Of a DNA stretch of 64,000 nucleotides, positions 48,972-61,265 are shown in pieces. A program made the position numbers and the translations under genes. The notes below the pieces were generated by a model. It made no database searches. It saw only the letters and a program-made list of their open reading frames with translations, and was not told the origin of the DNA. The stretch spans positions 10,271,289-10,335,288 of the forward strand of contig NC_059395.1 in the NCBI RefSeq assembly GCF_905220565.1, read 5' to 3'. This DNA is from Melitaea cinxia (Eukaryota > Arthropoda > Insecta > Lepidoptera > Nymphalidae). Every line of letters begins with the position of its first letter. Position 1 is the stretch's first letter.

Positions 48972-51900
48972 ATGTTTTTACACGAAAGAGTTTGTCAATG
49001 GTTAGGTCAGCTAAAACTATCTCGAGTAATTTTAACGGTATCGGTGATATTATTTGTGGTTCCTCTCATCACTCACTACTATTTGTCTAAGGTAAGAAAT
49101 AATAACATTTCTTTTAGGTAAACACAATTCTTTATTATGACTATTTTCTGTTAAATTTATTTACTTTTTTTTTATATTAAAAAATACTAATCATAGCTGA
49201 GCAATTATTTTTACTAAATTTGTATATATTCTAAGATATAAGTTTATATTTGTGTTTTTGTATTGTACTTTACAAATTGATAAACAACTTAACTTTCGTT
49301 TTATTCATGTATTAGTAGAGAAAACATATTGCATGTCTATTATTATTCTGGTATTTTTGTTATTTCATTATAGCATACTGTATAAAACAATATTTTTTAC
49401 TGGAATGTGTAGTCTTTAATGCTTATGACAAAGATGACAATTATTTTATTTGTATTGTTTATATAATTTTCATACCTCCATTTTGCTCTAGTATACAGTT
49501 TGTTAAGACATAAACCAATTATTTAAATAGGGATTTAATGGTACTTTTAGTCGTCAATGTGGGTGAATAAATCTTTTTTTATATCACAATATAATTAAAA
49601 GTAATTGTTTGAAATTGAAGATAATTATGTTACATTTGGTACTTATTTATTAAATAACAATAATAAGATGACCAATTTTTCTATTTTTTATAATGGATTG
49701 TGGGTATTTAGGATAATAAGGTTTGTCTTTGTATGTTTGTTCTGAGCAAAGTTACTGCTTGATCCCTTGTCCAGCTTTATCTGGTTTATCACATATGGTT
49801 GATGTAGTCGGTGTAGTCTACTACAATTCATCCTGTAACATCCCGCTGGGCTTAGGCCTCTTTCTCTCTGTAGAAGGATCGGCTTAATATAGTCTACTAA
49901 TAACACACAATTTTCACCTTTTGCCCGTGGAGTGAATGAGTCATAGAGTTTTCAATTAAAATATTTTATATTAAATTAAAATATAAAATATTTTAATTTA
50001 ATATTTATTTGCTTTATGTAATTAAAATAAACAGCTTTTCAAGAGAACTTTTGATATAAAATTTAGCAAAATGTAAATGAGCTGCTACTGACTTTTTGGT
50101 AATTCAATTTATGGCAAGAATGTACAAAGTAATCTAGCAAATGGGACAAATAAAAATAAATAATTTTGTATCGTGAGTGTGTATGATAATATATTTTTAA
50201 ATGTTTTATATTTTTATAGTATGAATCCACATCCATGTCATTGGGTTCGAACAACATGCGACACACCTTGGAGGCGCTTGGAGATTTATCTTCTGTAAAT
50301 ATGGTCGATCTTAAAATAAGGATTGAAGAGATGTTGAGAATAAAGGTAATGTGATTTGATTTTTTCATATCTTTCCATTCTAATTAATAAATGAAAAGTC
50401 TATGAAAAACGAGTGTGTTTTAGACCACACGACTCAAGTAAAACTTTTTTAGCAATAGGCCTGCATTGGGCTGGCTGAACTAGTCAGCCCTCTGGCAGCC
50501 AGAGGGCTCTTTTCACGCATAACGGACCACCTTTGTGTCTAAATGCGGAAAACCGAGCCCACAACAATACAATATAATAGGCCTGCACTGTGTCTTAGAT
50601 ATACGAAACGTAACTCGCTATGAGAGAAAGAGAGAAAAAAATGTGTGCTCATACCTCTCTCTCTTGCTCTGTTCGCCTCGCCTGATCACAATTTTCGTAG
50701 CACTCTGCGCATAAAGAAGTTTTACTTCAATAAAATTATAATCATTATAGGCTTCAGTATCAACTGAGTTACGGGAATTAGAAGAGCGACGTGGAAAATT
50801 ACAAAGGGAAGCAGCAGCTGCGAGTGCTAAAGCAGATAGTGTTAAAGCTGAGTATGCAAGAGCAACAGCCGAACTGCAAAGACTACGTGTATCAGCTGAC
50901 CAAGCTCGGTTAGCGCAGTTAGAAGCGATTCGACGGGATTCCCCGGAACTTGCTCCCCCTGCACAAATACTTCCTTCTACCCCTCCACAAATCTTGCGTC
51001 CCATTAGCCCAGCATCAGAAGTGCATTGTCGCATGCATTCTTGCTTCGATTATTCAAGATGCTCCTTAACATCTGGTTTCCCCATATATTTTTATGATCC
51101 CGATGTTTTTAATCCGATCGCTGGAGCTGAGGTTGACGGCTTTCTCAAAACAACTTTACGTCAAACTCTTAGCTATAATTCTCACTTGACACAGAACCCT
51201 AATGAGGCGTGCATTTATCTGGTCCTTGTTGGAGAAGGATTTCCTCTCGATAAAAATCCCTCGTAAGTATTCATTTGGATTATTACATTTATCTACTCCT
51301 TTTATAAATTTGTTTGCGTTATTAAAATCTTTGGATTATTTTTAGTTCTACAACAGACAGCTTTAAGCTGTTATTGAACGAGACTGCTATTAAAAGTCTA
51401 CCTTATTGGGGCGGCGATGGTCGTAATCATGTTTTACTTAATCTGGCGCGTCGAGAACTCTCCGTCGGATCGGGTGATGCATTTCACAGTGCCTCTACGG
51501 GAAGAGCAATGATCGCACAATCTACTTTTACCTTACAACAGTTTCGCCCTGATTTCGATGTCATAATGCCACCGGCACTCGGGCCTCCAGGAGGAGATGT
51601 ATGGGCAGATTGTGCTCCTTTAGCGCCAGCAAGACGCAAATACATATTAAGGTAACATTAAATAAAAAACGAATTTGAAGAATATGGTTTTATATGCATT
51701 CATCATCATCGTTTAGTTTTCAGGGTTCTCAAACGCTAACGCCTTCGGGAACCAATATAGACGATGACAAAAGCCTAATTGAATCTCTTCAGAAGATTGC
51801 AAAATCAGCACCATCGTCAGATGTATTTTACCTGCAGTTTGATTGCGATCCACCCATAGAGAGGCGGGCTGTTTTTCCGATTGGTGATTGGGCGCTTTGT

Positions 51901-54900
51901 GGTACCGATCGATCCCGACGATCTATTTTACGAGATTCAACATTTGGTTTGATACTTGCTCCCGCTGATAGTAATTACGTTACAACAGCCCTCTTGCAAG
52001 CAAGATTGTTCGAGGCACTACGCTCGGGTGCTATTCCGGTAATTCTTGGCGGAGATCGAATCCGGCTGCCATATGGCGAAGTGCTTGATTGGCGAAGAGC
52101 AGCAATTTTATTGCCTAGGGCTCGCATAACGGAGTTGCATTTTCTTTTACGAGCTTTATCAGATGCAGATTTACTGGCATTTCGAAGACAAGGGCGCGTA
52201 TTGTGGGAGCGATATTTGAGTTCAGTCCAAGCAAGTATGGATTCGCTACTAGCGATAATACGGATGCGATTAAATATACCAGCTCGCCCCGCGTTGCCTA
52301 TAACAGGCACTCCTGCATTTAACGACTCATATTATCCCCCAAAGTTGGAACCTCCCGCCGTTGATACTGAGCCGGAAGAAACTCTTGGGCCTCTAGAAGC
52401 TCCTTACCCGAGTCCAGAATATCGGAGAAACTATTCTTTAGCTCTACTACATGGTTACGAATTGTGGAATGAATGGGGCGAACCATTTGTTCTGTACCCT
52501 CAGTTACCATGGGATCCGCCGGTGACTTCAGAGGCAAGATTTATGGGTTCTGCCGCGGGTTTTAGGCCGATTGGCGCCGGAGCCGGTGGTTCTGGAAAGG
52601 AATTTAGTGAGGCTCTGGGTGGCGATCGCCCAAGAGAACAGTTCACGATAGTAATCTTGACGTACGAAAGGGAGGCTGTACTTGCAGCAGCTTTGGCGAG
52701 ATTGAGAGGCTTGCCGTATTTAAATAAGGTAAAATTTACTTTCTTTAATATATATTTCGCAAAGAAGTCCTGAACTACTTTTTTAAAATATCGTCGTATG
52801 GTTTTTGACTGACATAGTTTCAGTTATCGCTATATAGGCAGGCATATTTGCTTCTGGTTTGATTGTAAGAATATAGCTTGCAGAAAGTAACTGAAGCAAC
52901 TGGTATAATAATAACCGCTCAGGTGTAGTGGTGGGAGTAGTCGCCTAAAACACCGACGGTTTGCGGGTTCGATCCCCTCTCGGGATGGATATTTGTATTT
53001 GTCCAAATATTTCTTGCCAGTTTGGATGTCCGTCCTTGTGGGTCTCCCTACCGTGTCTCAGAGAGCACATTAAGCTATAGATCCCGGTTGTTGTCATAAA
53101 TACCTGATATCGTTACTCGTTTTATCGGGAACATAAGAAGACATAACAAAGAAGACAAGATACATAAGAAGTTGAGGTGAGATTTTCGATTATCCTTCTG
53201 GTCGGCTTAATTGAGATTTGGTGAGATTTCATTGGACCCCTCCTCCCATTCTGAGCTCACGTAATTAATGTCCCCTAAGGCTTACAAATTATTATTAAAA
53301 ATTGACCATTTAATCAGCTTTCTAAAAATTATTCTTAATCTTAAAGATGCTAAATTCTTAACAAAAGAACTTGTTTAACTCAACGCAGGTAGGTATATTC
53401 AACGTCAAAAAGTACAATGTGTAAACGTAATGCATAAACTATTATTTTTATGGTCATACTTCATACGTTTTGTTGGATATGAGTTCCTCTATTTCTTATA
53501 CGGATGCGAATTCTCGTTCTAATTTCTGTTGTTGTCACTATTGAGCTAAAACTTGATCTCATGTAAGAAATATTTGTACAAGTACAAATAACAATTCCGA
53601 GTGGAAATCGAACCCTTGAACCGTTGGTGTTTAAGCACGTACACGCACCACTACACCAGAGTGGTTACTAGTAAGGCTCAGAAAGCGAGTATTGAGTAAA
53701 CTAATGGTGACTCTGGTGGTAGGTGGTGGTGGTGTGGAACGGCGTGTCGCCACCCTCGGCGACGCAGGCGTGGCCGGAGGCGGGGGCTCCCGTTGCTGTG
53801 GTTCGAGCTCCCCGTAACTCGCTCAATAACCGCTTCTTGCCATACCAAGTCATCGACACTGAGGCCGTTCTCTGTGTTGACGACGATGCCCACCTTCGCC
53901 ACGATGAAATCGTCTTCGCCTTCAGGTAGGCTGGCAACACTGGAAATTATACGATTAACAGTATTCAGAAAAGTTTTTGGGCGTGGGTAAAAATTTCAGG
54001 GATTCAAACAGTAATAACACTTTTTTTTGCGAATAGTGGCAATAAGTTTTTGATCAGGCTCAAGTTTTCAATGAAGTTCTTTTTAACCGACTTCAAAAAA
54101 GAAGGTGGTTACTTAGTTCGACCGTATATATATATTTTTATGTATGTTTGGGTATAACTTCGTCGTTTATGAACGTTAAGGATCGTTTATTGCAGAACGA
54201 AAAAAAAAACGACCAATTATATCGACAAGTAATACAACGTAGGTAGACGAAAAAATTGTCAAGTAAATACGCATTATCAAAGATTACTCCAAAACTTGTA
54301 ATCAGATCTCATGATAACATCGGATTTCGATTCAATTAAAAATCATCAAAATCGAAACACCCAGTAAAATGTTATGCGGATTTTCGAGTTTCCCTCGATT
54401 TATTTGGGATTCCATCATCAGATCCTGGTTTCCTTATCATGGTACCACCCAGGGATATCTCCTTTCCAACAAAAAAAGAATTATCAAAATCGGTATATAT
54501 AATATACACGGTCGAATTGAGTAACCTCCTCCTTTTTTTGAAGTCGGTTAAAAAGATAAAAAAAAAAAAAAATTGTAAAGGAATTTATAATTCTGAACAT
54601 TATTATTGACATGTGTTTGGTGTTGATTTCTCTTACTTAGGCGACGCAAATTTTAGCTAAGGACGATATTATACACTGTGTTAAATTAGTTTTACAGACA
54701 ATCCTACTACACTGTTAACACAGTCACAGTACTTGTTTTGTGAATATTCTATTAGCATTATTCATCTTTCGTATTTTCCTTTTCTTAAGTATACTTTTAT
54801 GTAATTAAATTTATAATTTACAGAGTATGGCGGGAACATCGCGATCGTATAGTTGGTTTCCCTGGAAGATATCACGCCTGGGATCTTAATTTTAATAACG

Positions 54901-57794
54901 GATTTCTTTACAATTCAAACTACAGGTAAGATTATTTTATAAAAAATACTTTCAAAGCATGTAAATGTTTAGTAACCGTATAAGAATTGGGTTGATCATT
55001 GAATTGAAATCGGTATATGCCACGTAATTACTTGTGAGCGATCAGAGGACATCAATATTTTGTAAACACTAGAAACAAAAAATGTCCCAAATTGGAATCT
55101 TGTGGGCACCTAATGTAGCTACTAATGAAATTGATTCATATTCATATAGACTAGTACTTATTAGCTGCGATTGGATTAACATGAACTTATTCATCAAGTC
55201 AGACTTCCGTGAATGCTGTAACAATAGATTTTGGATGGTAAAATTTGGTGGTCAAACTGATCAAACACTTTTGAGAATGTTATATTATTAATATAATATA
55301 TTGATGTTGTATTTGTACAGTTAGGGACTACACGCCAATTATACACCTTGAAGTTCATTTTATTTTAAATGGATAATTTAAAACAGTAACACTGTAATGT
55401 GCTGCTGAATGCTGTAAGGATCTCATAGATGTGACGTCATATCTGCCGCCTTGACATCTGCTAACGTTTTGACGAGTGTTTAAAAAAAAAGATTGAAAAT
55501 ATAAAATATCATTTTACATTCATTACATTTCTCGCAAATATTGTGGTCGTGAGATGAGCAAGGTGGTCAGAGCTCCTGGAAAGGGTCAGGGGTAGGGTGG
55601 GCAAATGGTTCAGTTGTTGCAGGTGTCTATATGCTATGGTAACCGCTTACCACAAGGTGGGCGTCCCCACGCTCGTTTGCCGACCTATTCGTATAAAAAC
55701 GGAGGCAACTTCCTAGTAGTAAAAAAAAGAGAATTGAAATAGAAATATGTATATATCGGTGTTCGTTGTGTAGCTGTGAGCTGAGTATGGTGCTAACGGG
55801 CGCGGCGTTCGTACACCGCTACTACTTGTGGGCGTACTGGCGCGCCCTGCCCGCCGCCGTGCGCGACTACGTGGACGAGTACATGAACTGCGAGGACATC
55901 GCCATGAACTTCCTCGTCGCGCATCTCACTCGCAAGCCGCCGGTCAAGGTAATACAATACTAATATTATAAAGTTGAAAAGTTTGTTTGTGTGTTAAGTG
56001 TCTGTTTTTTGTAAAAGTCTGCGGGCTCAAACTGATTTTTTTTGTGTTGATAGTCCATTTACTGAGGAAGGTTTATAGGCTATATAATATTTGTATCACA
56101 CTCATCCACTTAATGTTTTTAGGTTTTTTAAAAACTAAATCTCTTATCTACTATGTACTGTTTAGGAACAGTATTTAAACGTCCTGCTAGGTAAAGCACT
56201 CACTTCTATCATGGAGATGGTTCATCATCATCACTTCAGCCTATTGCAGTCCACTGCTGGACAGAAGCCTCCACAAGTTCGCGCTAAAAATAGCATGAAC
56301 TTATGTGTGTTGCCCATAGTCACCACGCTAGGCAGGCGGGTTGGTGACCGCAAGGGCTGACTTTGTCGCACCGAAGAAGCTGCTGCCCGTCTATGGTCTG
56401 TGTATTTCAAAGCCAGCAGTTGGATAGTTATCCCGCCATCGGTCGGCTTTATAAGTTCCAAGGTTATATCCCGTAGTCGCCTCTTACAACATACATATAC
56501 ATACAACATACATACATATATATATGGGTGGCTACATTCTTTATTGCCGTAGCCACACAAGTTAATAATAATTAATTTATCAATCTATGGAACATGTTTT
56601 AGAACATTTAAGCAAATGAAATGTTTAAAAGGATTTAGTGCAATATTTTAACGTATTTTATTTTGTCTGAATCTAGGTGACGTCACGCTGGACGTTTCGC
56701 TGCCCGGGCTGTCCTGTGACGTTGTCCGCCGACGAAACACACTTCCACGAGAGGCATAAATGTATACAATTTTTCTCACAGGTGGGTCTTAAAATATTAT
56801 ACTAAAAATGTTTTTCTGTAACATTAAAATTCATTTTAACTAAGTAGTATAACTGCGAATGTACACAAAACTTGATTGTGACGTCATAAATCGTTTTCAG
56901 TAGAAATCACGTAGGAAAAGCATGTGGAGTAATATTATTTGATACAATTAGTTTAGGTGATATGATATTTACAACTACTTGCTGTTATTTGTTGAGTAAT
57001 GCTCGTCGCGTCCGAACCGACAATAAGGCCGCTGAATCGAATTTTGCGGGCAGCGGGGCGGTGGCGGCCTCGGCGCGGGAGCGTGGCGACTGGCGTGGTC
57101 GTGTGCCACTATCGCGGCGTAGCGCTGTGTTCGTGGTTGTGTCGTCGAGATATTTGCTTAAATATCTTTTTGATTCAAATTGATTCCTAACGCTCGATTT
57201 ATTGTGGGAAAAAAAAGTGAATCTCTACTTATAGGGCAAGGAAAATAAAAGGCGAGTTTTATCGAAATTATGAAGAACAGAGACAATGTCCCGAAAAATT
57301 CTACAACTACACCAGAATGGGTGAAGAAACTTTTGACTATATTCTTAAAGCTATCAAGGACGATTTAAAGTTTGGAAAAAATAATATAAGCAATATAATA
57401 TTATAAGAATATAGTAATAATAATATAAGAAAAATAAATTGCACAACACTGCAATGCTGACGCGCGGTCACCACTTGACGAGTGCCGCGCTCGTCGCACG
57501 CCGCTGCCGAGGGCCGTTCGTTTGGTTCTACGCATTACATCCTGCCGCTCCCGCGCCGCCTCCGCCGCCGCCTAACTGCCCTCAAGATTCGAGGCAGCGG
57601 CCTTATACATTAATTGCTAATACATTTACCGTATACTGTAGCTAGCTAATGTTATATGAACAAATTTATAATGCAAGTGTTTCTAACAGGTAATGGGTTA
57701 CACGCCTCTATTGTCGACGCAGTATCGCGCCGACTCCGTGCTCTTCAAAACTAGAATACCTCACGACAAACAGAAGTGTTTCAAATTTATATAA
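48972..57794 (+). CDS. botv: Exostosin-like 3 (brother of tout-velu), heparan sulfate glycosyltransferase (10 exons, 921 aa)
   Basis: Exons: 48972-49091, 50220-50345, 50751-51262, 51346-51651, 51717-52728, 53723-53925, 54824-54925, 55774-55948, 56677-56781, 57690-57794. All phases agree, and 921 aa is almost the length of human EXTL3. EXTL3/botv starts and extends heparan sulfate chains by adding GlcNAc in the Golgi. Exon 1 encodes a type II signal anchor (hydrophobic residues about 19-38). Residues 60-155 form an Ala/Glu-rich coiled-coil stem. Next comes the exostosin (GT47-like) domain, and from about residue 660 the GT64 domain (FTIVILTYERE). The metal-binding DDD lies at 745-747 in VDDDAHLRHDE, followed by VGFPGRYHAWD, NCEDIAMNFLV and the C-terminal KCFKFI. 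Introns hold a tRNA-derived SINE, a foldback element next to the exon 3 acceptor and a GC-rich inverted repeat. Of the acceptors, exon 6 is the least certain because its tract is G/T-rich. Confidence 0.95.
50432..50730. mobile_element. Foldback/MITE element, copy 2, in botv intron 2
   Basis: Inverted ends CAAGTAAAACTT (about 50434) and GAAGTTTTACTTCAA (50715-50729). The inner GATATACGAAACGTAACTCG and GTTCGCCTCGCC match copy 1 at 7426-7635 in reverse. The right end is about 20 bp before the exon 3 acceptor. Confidence 0.65.
52913..53150 (+). mobile_element. tRNA-derived SINE in botv intron 5
   Basis: It starts CGCTCAGGTGTAGTGGTGGG with the B box GCGGGTTCGATCCCC, then ATTTGTATTTGTCCAAATAT. The 3' body is truncated. 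Confidence 0.8.
53560..53668 (-). mobile_element. tRNA-derived SINE, head fragment
   Basis: The minus strand reads CACTCTGGTGTAGTGGTGCG then GGGTTCGATTTCCACTCGG. Only the head remains, about 55 bp before botv exon 6. Confidence 0.65.
54075..54555. mobile_element. AACCGACTTC element in botv intron 6
   Basis: Ends TTTTTAACCGACTTCAAAAA at 54081 and TTTTTTGAAGTCGGTTAAAA at 54535, facing each other. Confidence 0.65.
55556..55725 (-). mobile_element. Interspersed repeat family C, inverted fragment
   Basis: The minus strand carries GGCAAACGAGCGTGGGGACG then CACCTTGTGGTAAGCGGTTA and the TGCAACAACTG core of family C. Confidence 0.45.
55962..56130 (+). mobile_element. Helitron-like 5' end fragment in botv intron 8
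   Basis: ACTAATATTATAAAGTTGAA at the start, followed by GTTTGTTTGTGTG, as in the other heads. Confidence 0.4.
56223..56560 (-). mobile_element. SINE family A, copy 8, in botv intron 8
   Basis: Carries all family landmarks from CATCATCATCACTTCAGCC to GTAGCCACACA. Part of its 5' region is replaced by an ACATACATA stretch. Confidence 0.75.
57021..57606. repeat. GC-rich inverted repeat in botv intron 9
   Basis: 57024-57084 (AATAAGGCCGCTGAATCGAA, then GGGCAG, then CGGCGCGGGAGCG) is matched in reverse by 57545-57606, at roughly 80% identity by eye. Both arms are far richer in GC than the intron. Possibly the ends of a decayed DNA transposon. Confidence 0.6.
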
Positions 57795-59154
57795 GTAATT
57801 TTTATAACAAAAACTTAATAGTTCAATTATTATTTTTATAAATAGTATAATTTTTTTCTCTTTTCATTCAGTACTCGAGTAGGTACATATTTTTACTTTG
57901 CTTGTAAGTTTATGTAAAGTCATAATATAATTAACAGACTAAATATATTAGATCTAAATTCGTATTGTAAATTTTTTTTATATTGAGTGAATTTTTTTAA
58001 AGATTTTTATTGTACATACATGTTTTACATAATATTATATAGTTGTATAATAGAACTTAAAGATCATTAAAATTATGTATATAATCTACAGCTTTACTTA
58101 AACATATACCGTACATATACATATATCATATATCTTCGATATCGTAGATATTGAAAGAAATCTTATTGTAATTAAGTGTATCCGAAATGTTGCTTGCGAG
58201 TTATGTCGAATGAAACATTAATCGGTGAGTTAGATTCTAAAGGCCCACTAGACGAACAAATCGGTTGGTTTGAAAAACAGAGAAATTAAGCAAAGTAACA
58301 AACGTGTCTTTTGCTTCCATATTTTTATTTGCTGATTCCATTTCGTACTTCGATTAAGATTATGCCTGAAAATACATCCTTTTTAAACGTAAGTTATAAT
58401 TATAACATTTTTATTATAAAAATCAGTAAACATTCAATGATAATCCACACAAAAAAAAAATGATCCAAAGCTTATTGTTAAAATAAGATGAAATTGCTTT
58501 GTGTTTATTTTATTATTAATTAATTTTTAATAATAATTTGCTTCGTTATATTGTAAGATATTTAATATTTGTAATATTGAAAACAATTGCTGTCAAAATA
58601 TTCTATCGCCTAGTCTTAGTTGTAGGGTAAAATGTAGACAAAGTATATATTTAGGTCAATTATTCTGTAATTGCAAACTTTTAGAACTTCATGTTGGATT
58701 TCAAGTAAATATAACATAGAGATTTTATGATGCTAAAATTTAACACAGCGTTTAAATTGGTATGAATTTAAAGTGACAAGCATGCTGTCTTTTAACTATA
58801 GATATACGAGATACGATATTTTTATGCTGGCATTATTTGTAAAAAATGTAAATTACAGTATGGTGTAAATAAATAAAATCACGTAATGTATAATATAAAA
58901 TATAAATGTTAGGCTAGGTTAGGTTTCATACACGCTATCATGTATATTTAATAATTTTGTGAATAAAATCCTCTCTTAAGTGTGAATAAGTGGATTATTG
59001 ACATTGGTTTTATTTTGAAAAGAATTTTGTATTATTATTATTTGAACAAAATGCATTCACCTAGAAGTAATAAGATTTTTGGGAGTTGAGAGGAACAGGG
59101 TGTAAATTACCTTATCCACCCTCGAAAAACGGAGGATCCTCCGATCAGACGGGT

Positions 59155-59372
59155 GTTGTGTCTGGTGGGCTACTACCCCCCGGCGGTTGTTGTCGGGTTC
59201 TTGTGTATATTTTCAATCTTCGGATAACTTAAATATCGCGATGTAGGATACGTTAGTTCTATTTGTTCTGATGGGCTACTGCCCCCACCTCCCGACGTTT
59301 GTTATCGGGGTTCCTGTATTTTCAGTCGCTCGGATAACTTTAATATCGCGATGATACGTCAGTTCTTAGTTC
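59155..59372. repeat. Tandem duplication of about 108 bp
   Basis: Two units share TGGGCTACTRCCCCC, TTCAATC/TTCAGTCG, CGGATAACTT, AATATCGCGATG and GTTAGTTCT in the same order, with modest divergence. Confidence 0.75.
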
Positions 59373-59823
59373 GTATGTTGCGAGATAGATGTCGCTACAC
59401 TTTTAATTATTAAAAAATATTATTTACCATTTTATTAACATGTTTCCTATAAATTTAGCAAAATACCACTTTTTTATAATTTCAATTGAAATTTATTATA
59501 AATGGTAATTTTTTGTTTGGTGATTTATTATTGTTCTATTTTGTGTTTAATATGGTCTAAGCTCCGAATCTAAGTCGATTTTCACCGAGCTGATAATAGA
59601 ATGAAACATACTTTATAATAAATTTAGTATATTAGATAATATATTAAAAATGTTTTGCCTAAAACAATTCCTGAGTGGATAGTAGGAAACGTATAGAATG
59701 TGCAGACGTTGGATTGCCTATTATTTACCTGGACGAACTACTGGGTTGCCAGGTATGTAGAAGATAACTGGCATCGACATAAATAACCTGTTTATAACTT
59801 TAGGCAACCCAACAGCTGCACAT

Positions 59824-60306
59824 TGAGTGCGTTCCACTAAAGGTCCACAACGTCATTGACCATGACCGTTGAAATTGCCGTTCCACTAGCGTAAAAAACG
59901 CCGCTGGCGTTGTAAGCGAATTTTATAAGTGAAACGCATATTTGAGTGCTGTCAGGTGTCAGCTGTGTGCTCGCAGTATTCAGCATAGTGAAAAAATGCA
60001 GCCGGGTAGTGAGTAAATATTTCGCATGGACTGGAGTAAAACTGAATTCAATTTATTGTTGCGCTTTTGCCGAATCGAATGAGAGATTATAGTCACAATT
60101 TGACATTGGCAGTTGTTTTTTTAAATTCACGCACGATTTGATGAAAACCGAGTTGGCCCACCTATATTTTGTGGACGAAGTGGGCACGATGTGGTCGCAA
60201 ACAGTGACGTCATCTATGACATCGAGTGATCGCTCGCGATGACCACGGGCCTTACTTAGGTGGAACGATGGAAATGGTGTTGCGGTCGCGTAGTGGAACG
60301 TACACA
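59824..60306 (-). mobile_element. Family H TIR element, copy downstream of botv
   Basis: Reverse orientation relative to 48256-48779. Shared blocks include CGTTCCACT, AAGGCCCGTGGTC, GCGAGCGATC, GACCACATCG and CGAAATATTTACTCAC. One end is more decayed. Confidence 0.7.
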
Positions 60307-60828
60307 ATCTACTACATGTCATACTATCAAGACAGATAAAAATTTCTTATTATCTTGATCTTGCAATTTTCAATTATTTTTTTTAAATAATAAAAAATAG
60401 ACCAGTATTTTTTTAGGCAACCCATTTTTAATATATTATCTCATATACTAAATTTATTATAAAGTGTGTTTTATTCTATTACCAGTTCGGTGAAGATCGA
60501 CTTAGGTTCGGATCTTCTACCAATAAACCAAAAGAAAAATTTGAATGGCGCAATTAAATTGTTTTATTACTTTGACGCATTTGTTAATAAGTAACTATTC
60601 TTTTTATTGAATCCAATAATAACATTCTCATACCATTGGCCTAGTGAATATGTGAGACTGACTAACCATTTATTGTCTTATTTTGTATTAGTCCTTGTAA
60701 GGATATTTTATGTCCAAAGAAATTCTGTATAGTAGTGATGCTTTTGTGTTATTGTGCATTATTTTATATTAATATAAATTGAAATGTGTATTTGGTTTTT
60801 TGTTCCCCTTGAAATTGAATGGATTTTT

Positions 60829-61265
60829 AACCGATATATTTTTATGTATGTTCGGAGATAACTTCGTCGTTTATGAACCGATTTTGATAATTCTTTTAAT
60901 GAAACAACTTTTTTCGGATTTTATCGCGGTTTATTAACTTTTGATTCCCGAAGTTTCGGATACTTTACAGCAACCATGGTCACGGGAGGACCCTCAGTTG
61001 AGTTCACCAAAAGTTGTTTCATTAAATGAGTAAAATTCGCGTAAACATTGATAATTCTTTTTTTGTTGGAAAGGAGATATCCTAAGTGTGGTACCATGAT
61101 AAGGGTACTTGGATCTGATGATGGAATCCCAGAGCAATCGAGGGAAACCCTCGAAAATCGTTATGACAACTGGTGCGTTTGTTAATTTTTTTCGTCTACT
61201 TACGTTGTATTACTTGTCGATGTAATTGGGGTCAGTTTTTTTTCGTTTGAGTTCAAACACAATTA
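60829..61265. mobile_element. AACCGACTTC element with nested MITE
   Basis: An outer element runs from TTTTTAACCGA to a diverged GGGGTCAGTTTTTTTT end. Inside, 60899-61027 begins AATGAAACAACTTTTTTCGG and ends AAAAGTTGTTTCATT. TTGATAATTCTTTT lies on both sides of this insert. Confidence 0.55.

Noticed and set aside
52916..52990. tRNA-like sequence with A and B boxes
   Set aside because: It is the head of a tRNA-derived SINE; the same head and body occur at 32043-32360 and 34499-34780, and it does not fold as a complete tRNA.
56962..57645. GC-rich frames that might be extra botv exons
   Set aside because: botv exons 9 and 10 join in phase and match the family C terminus without them; the stretches form an inverted repeat.
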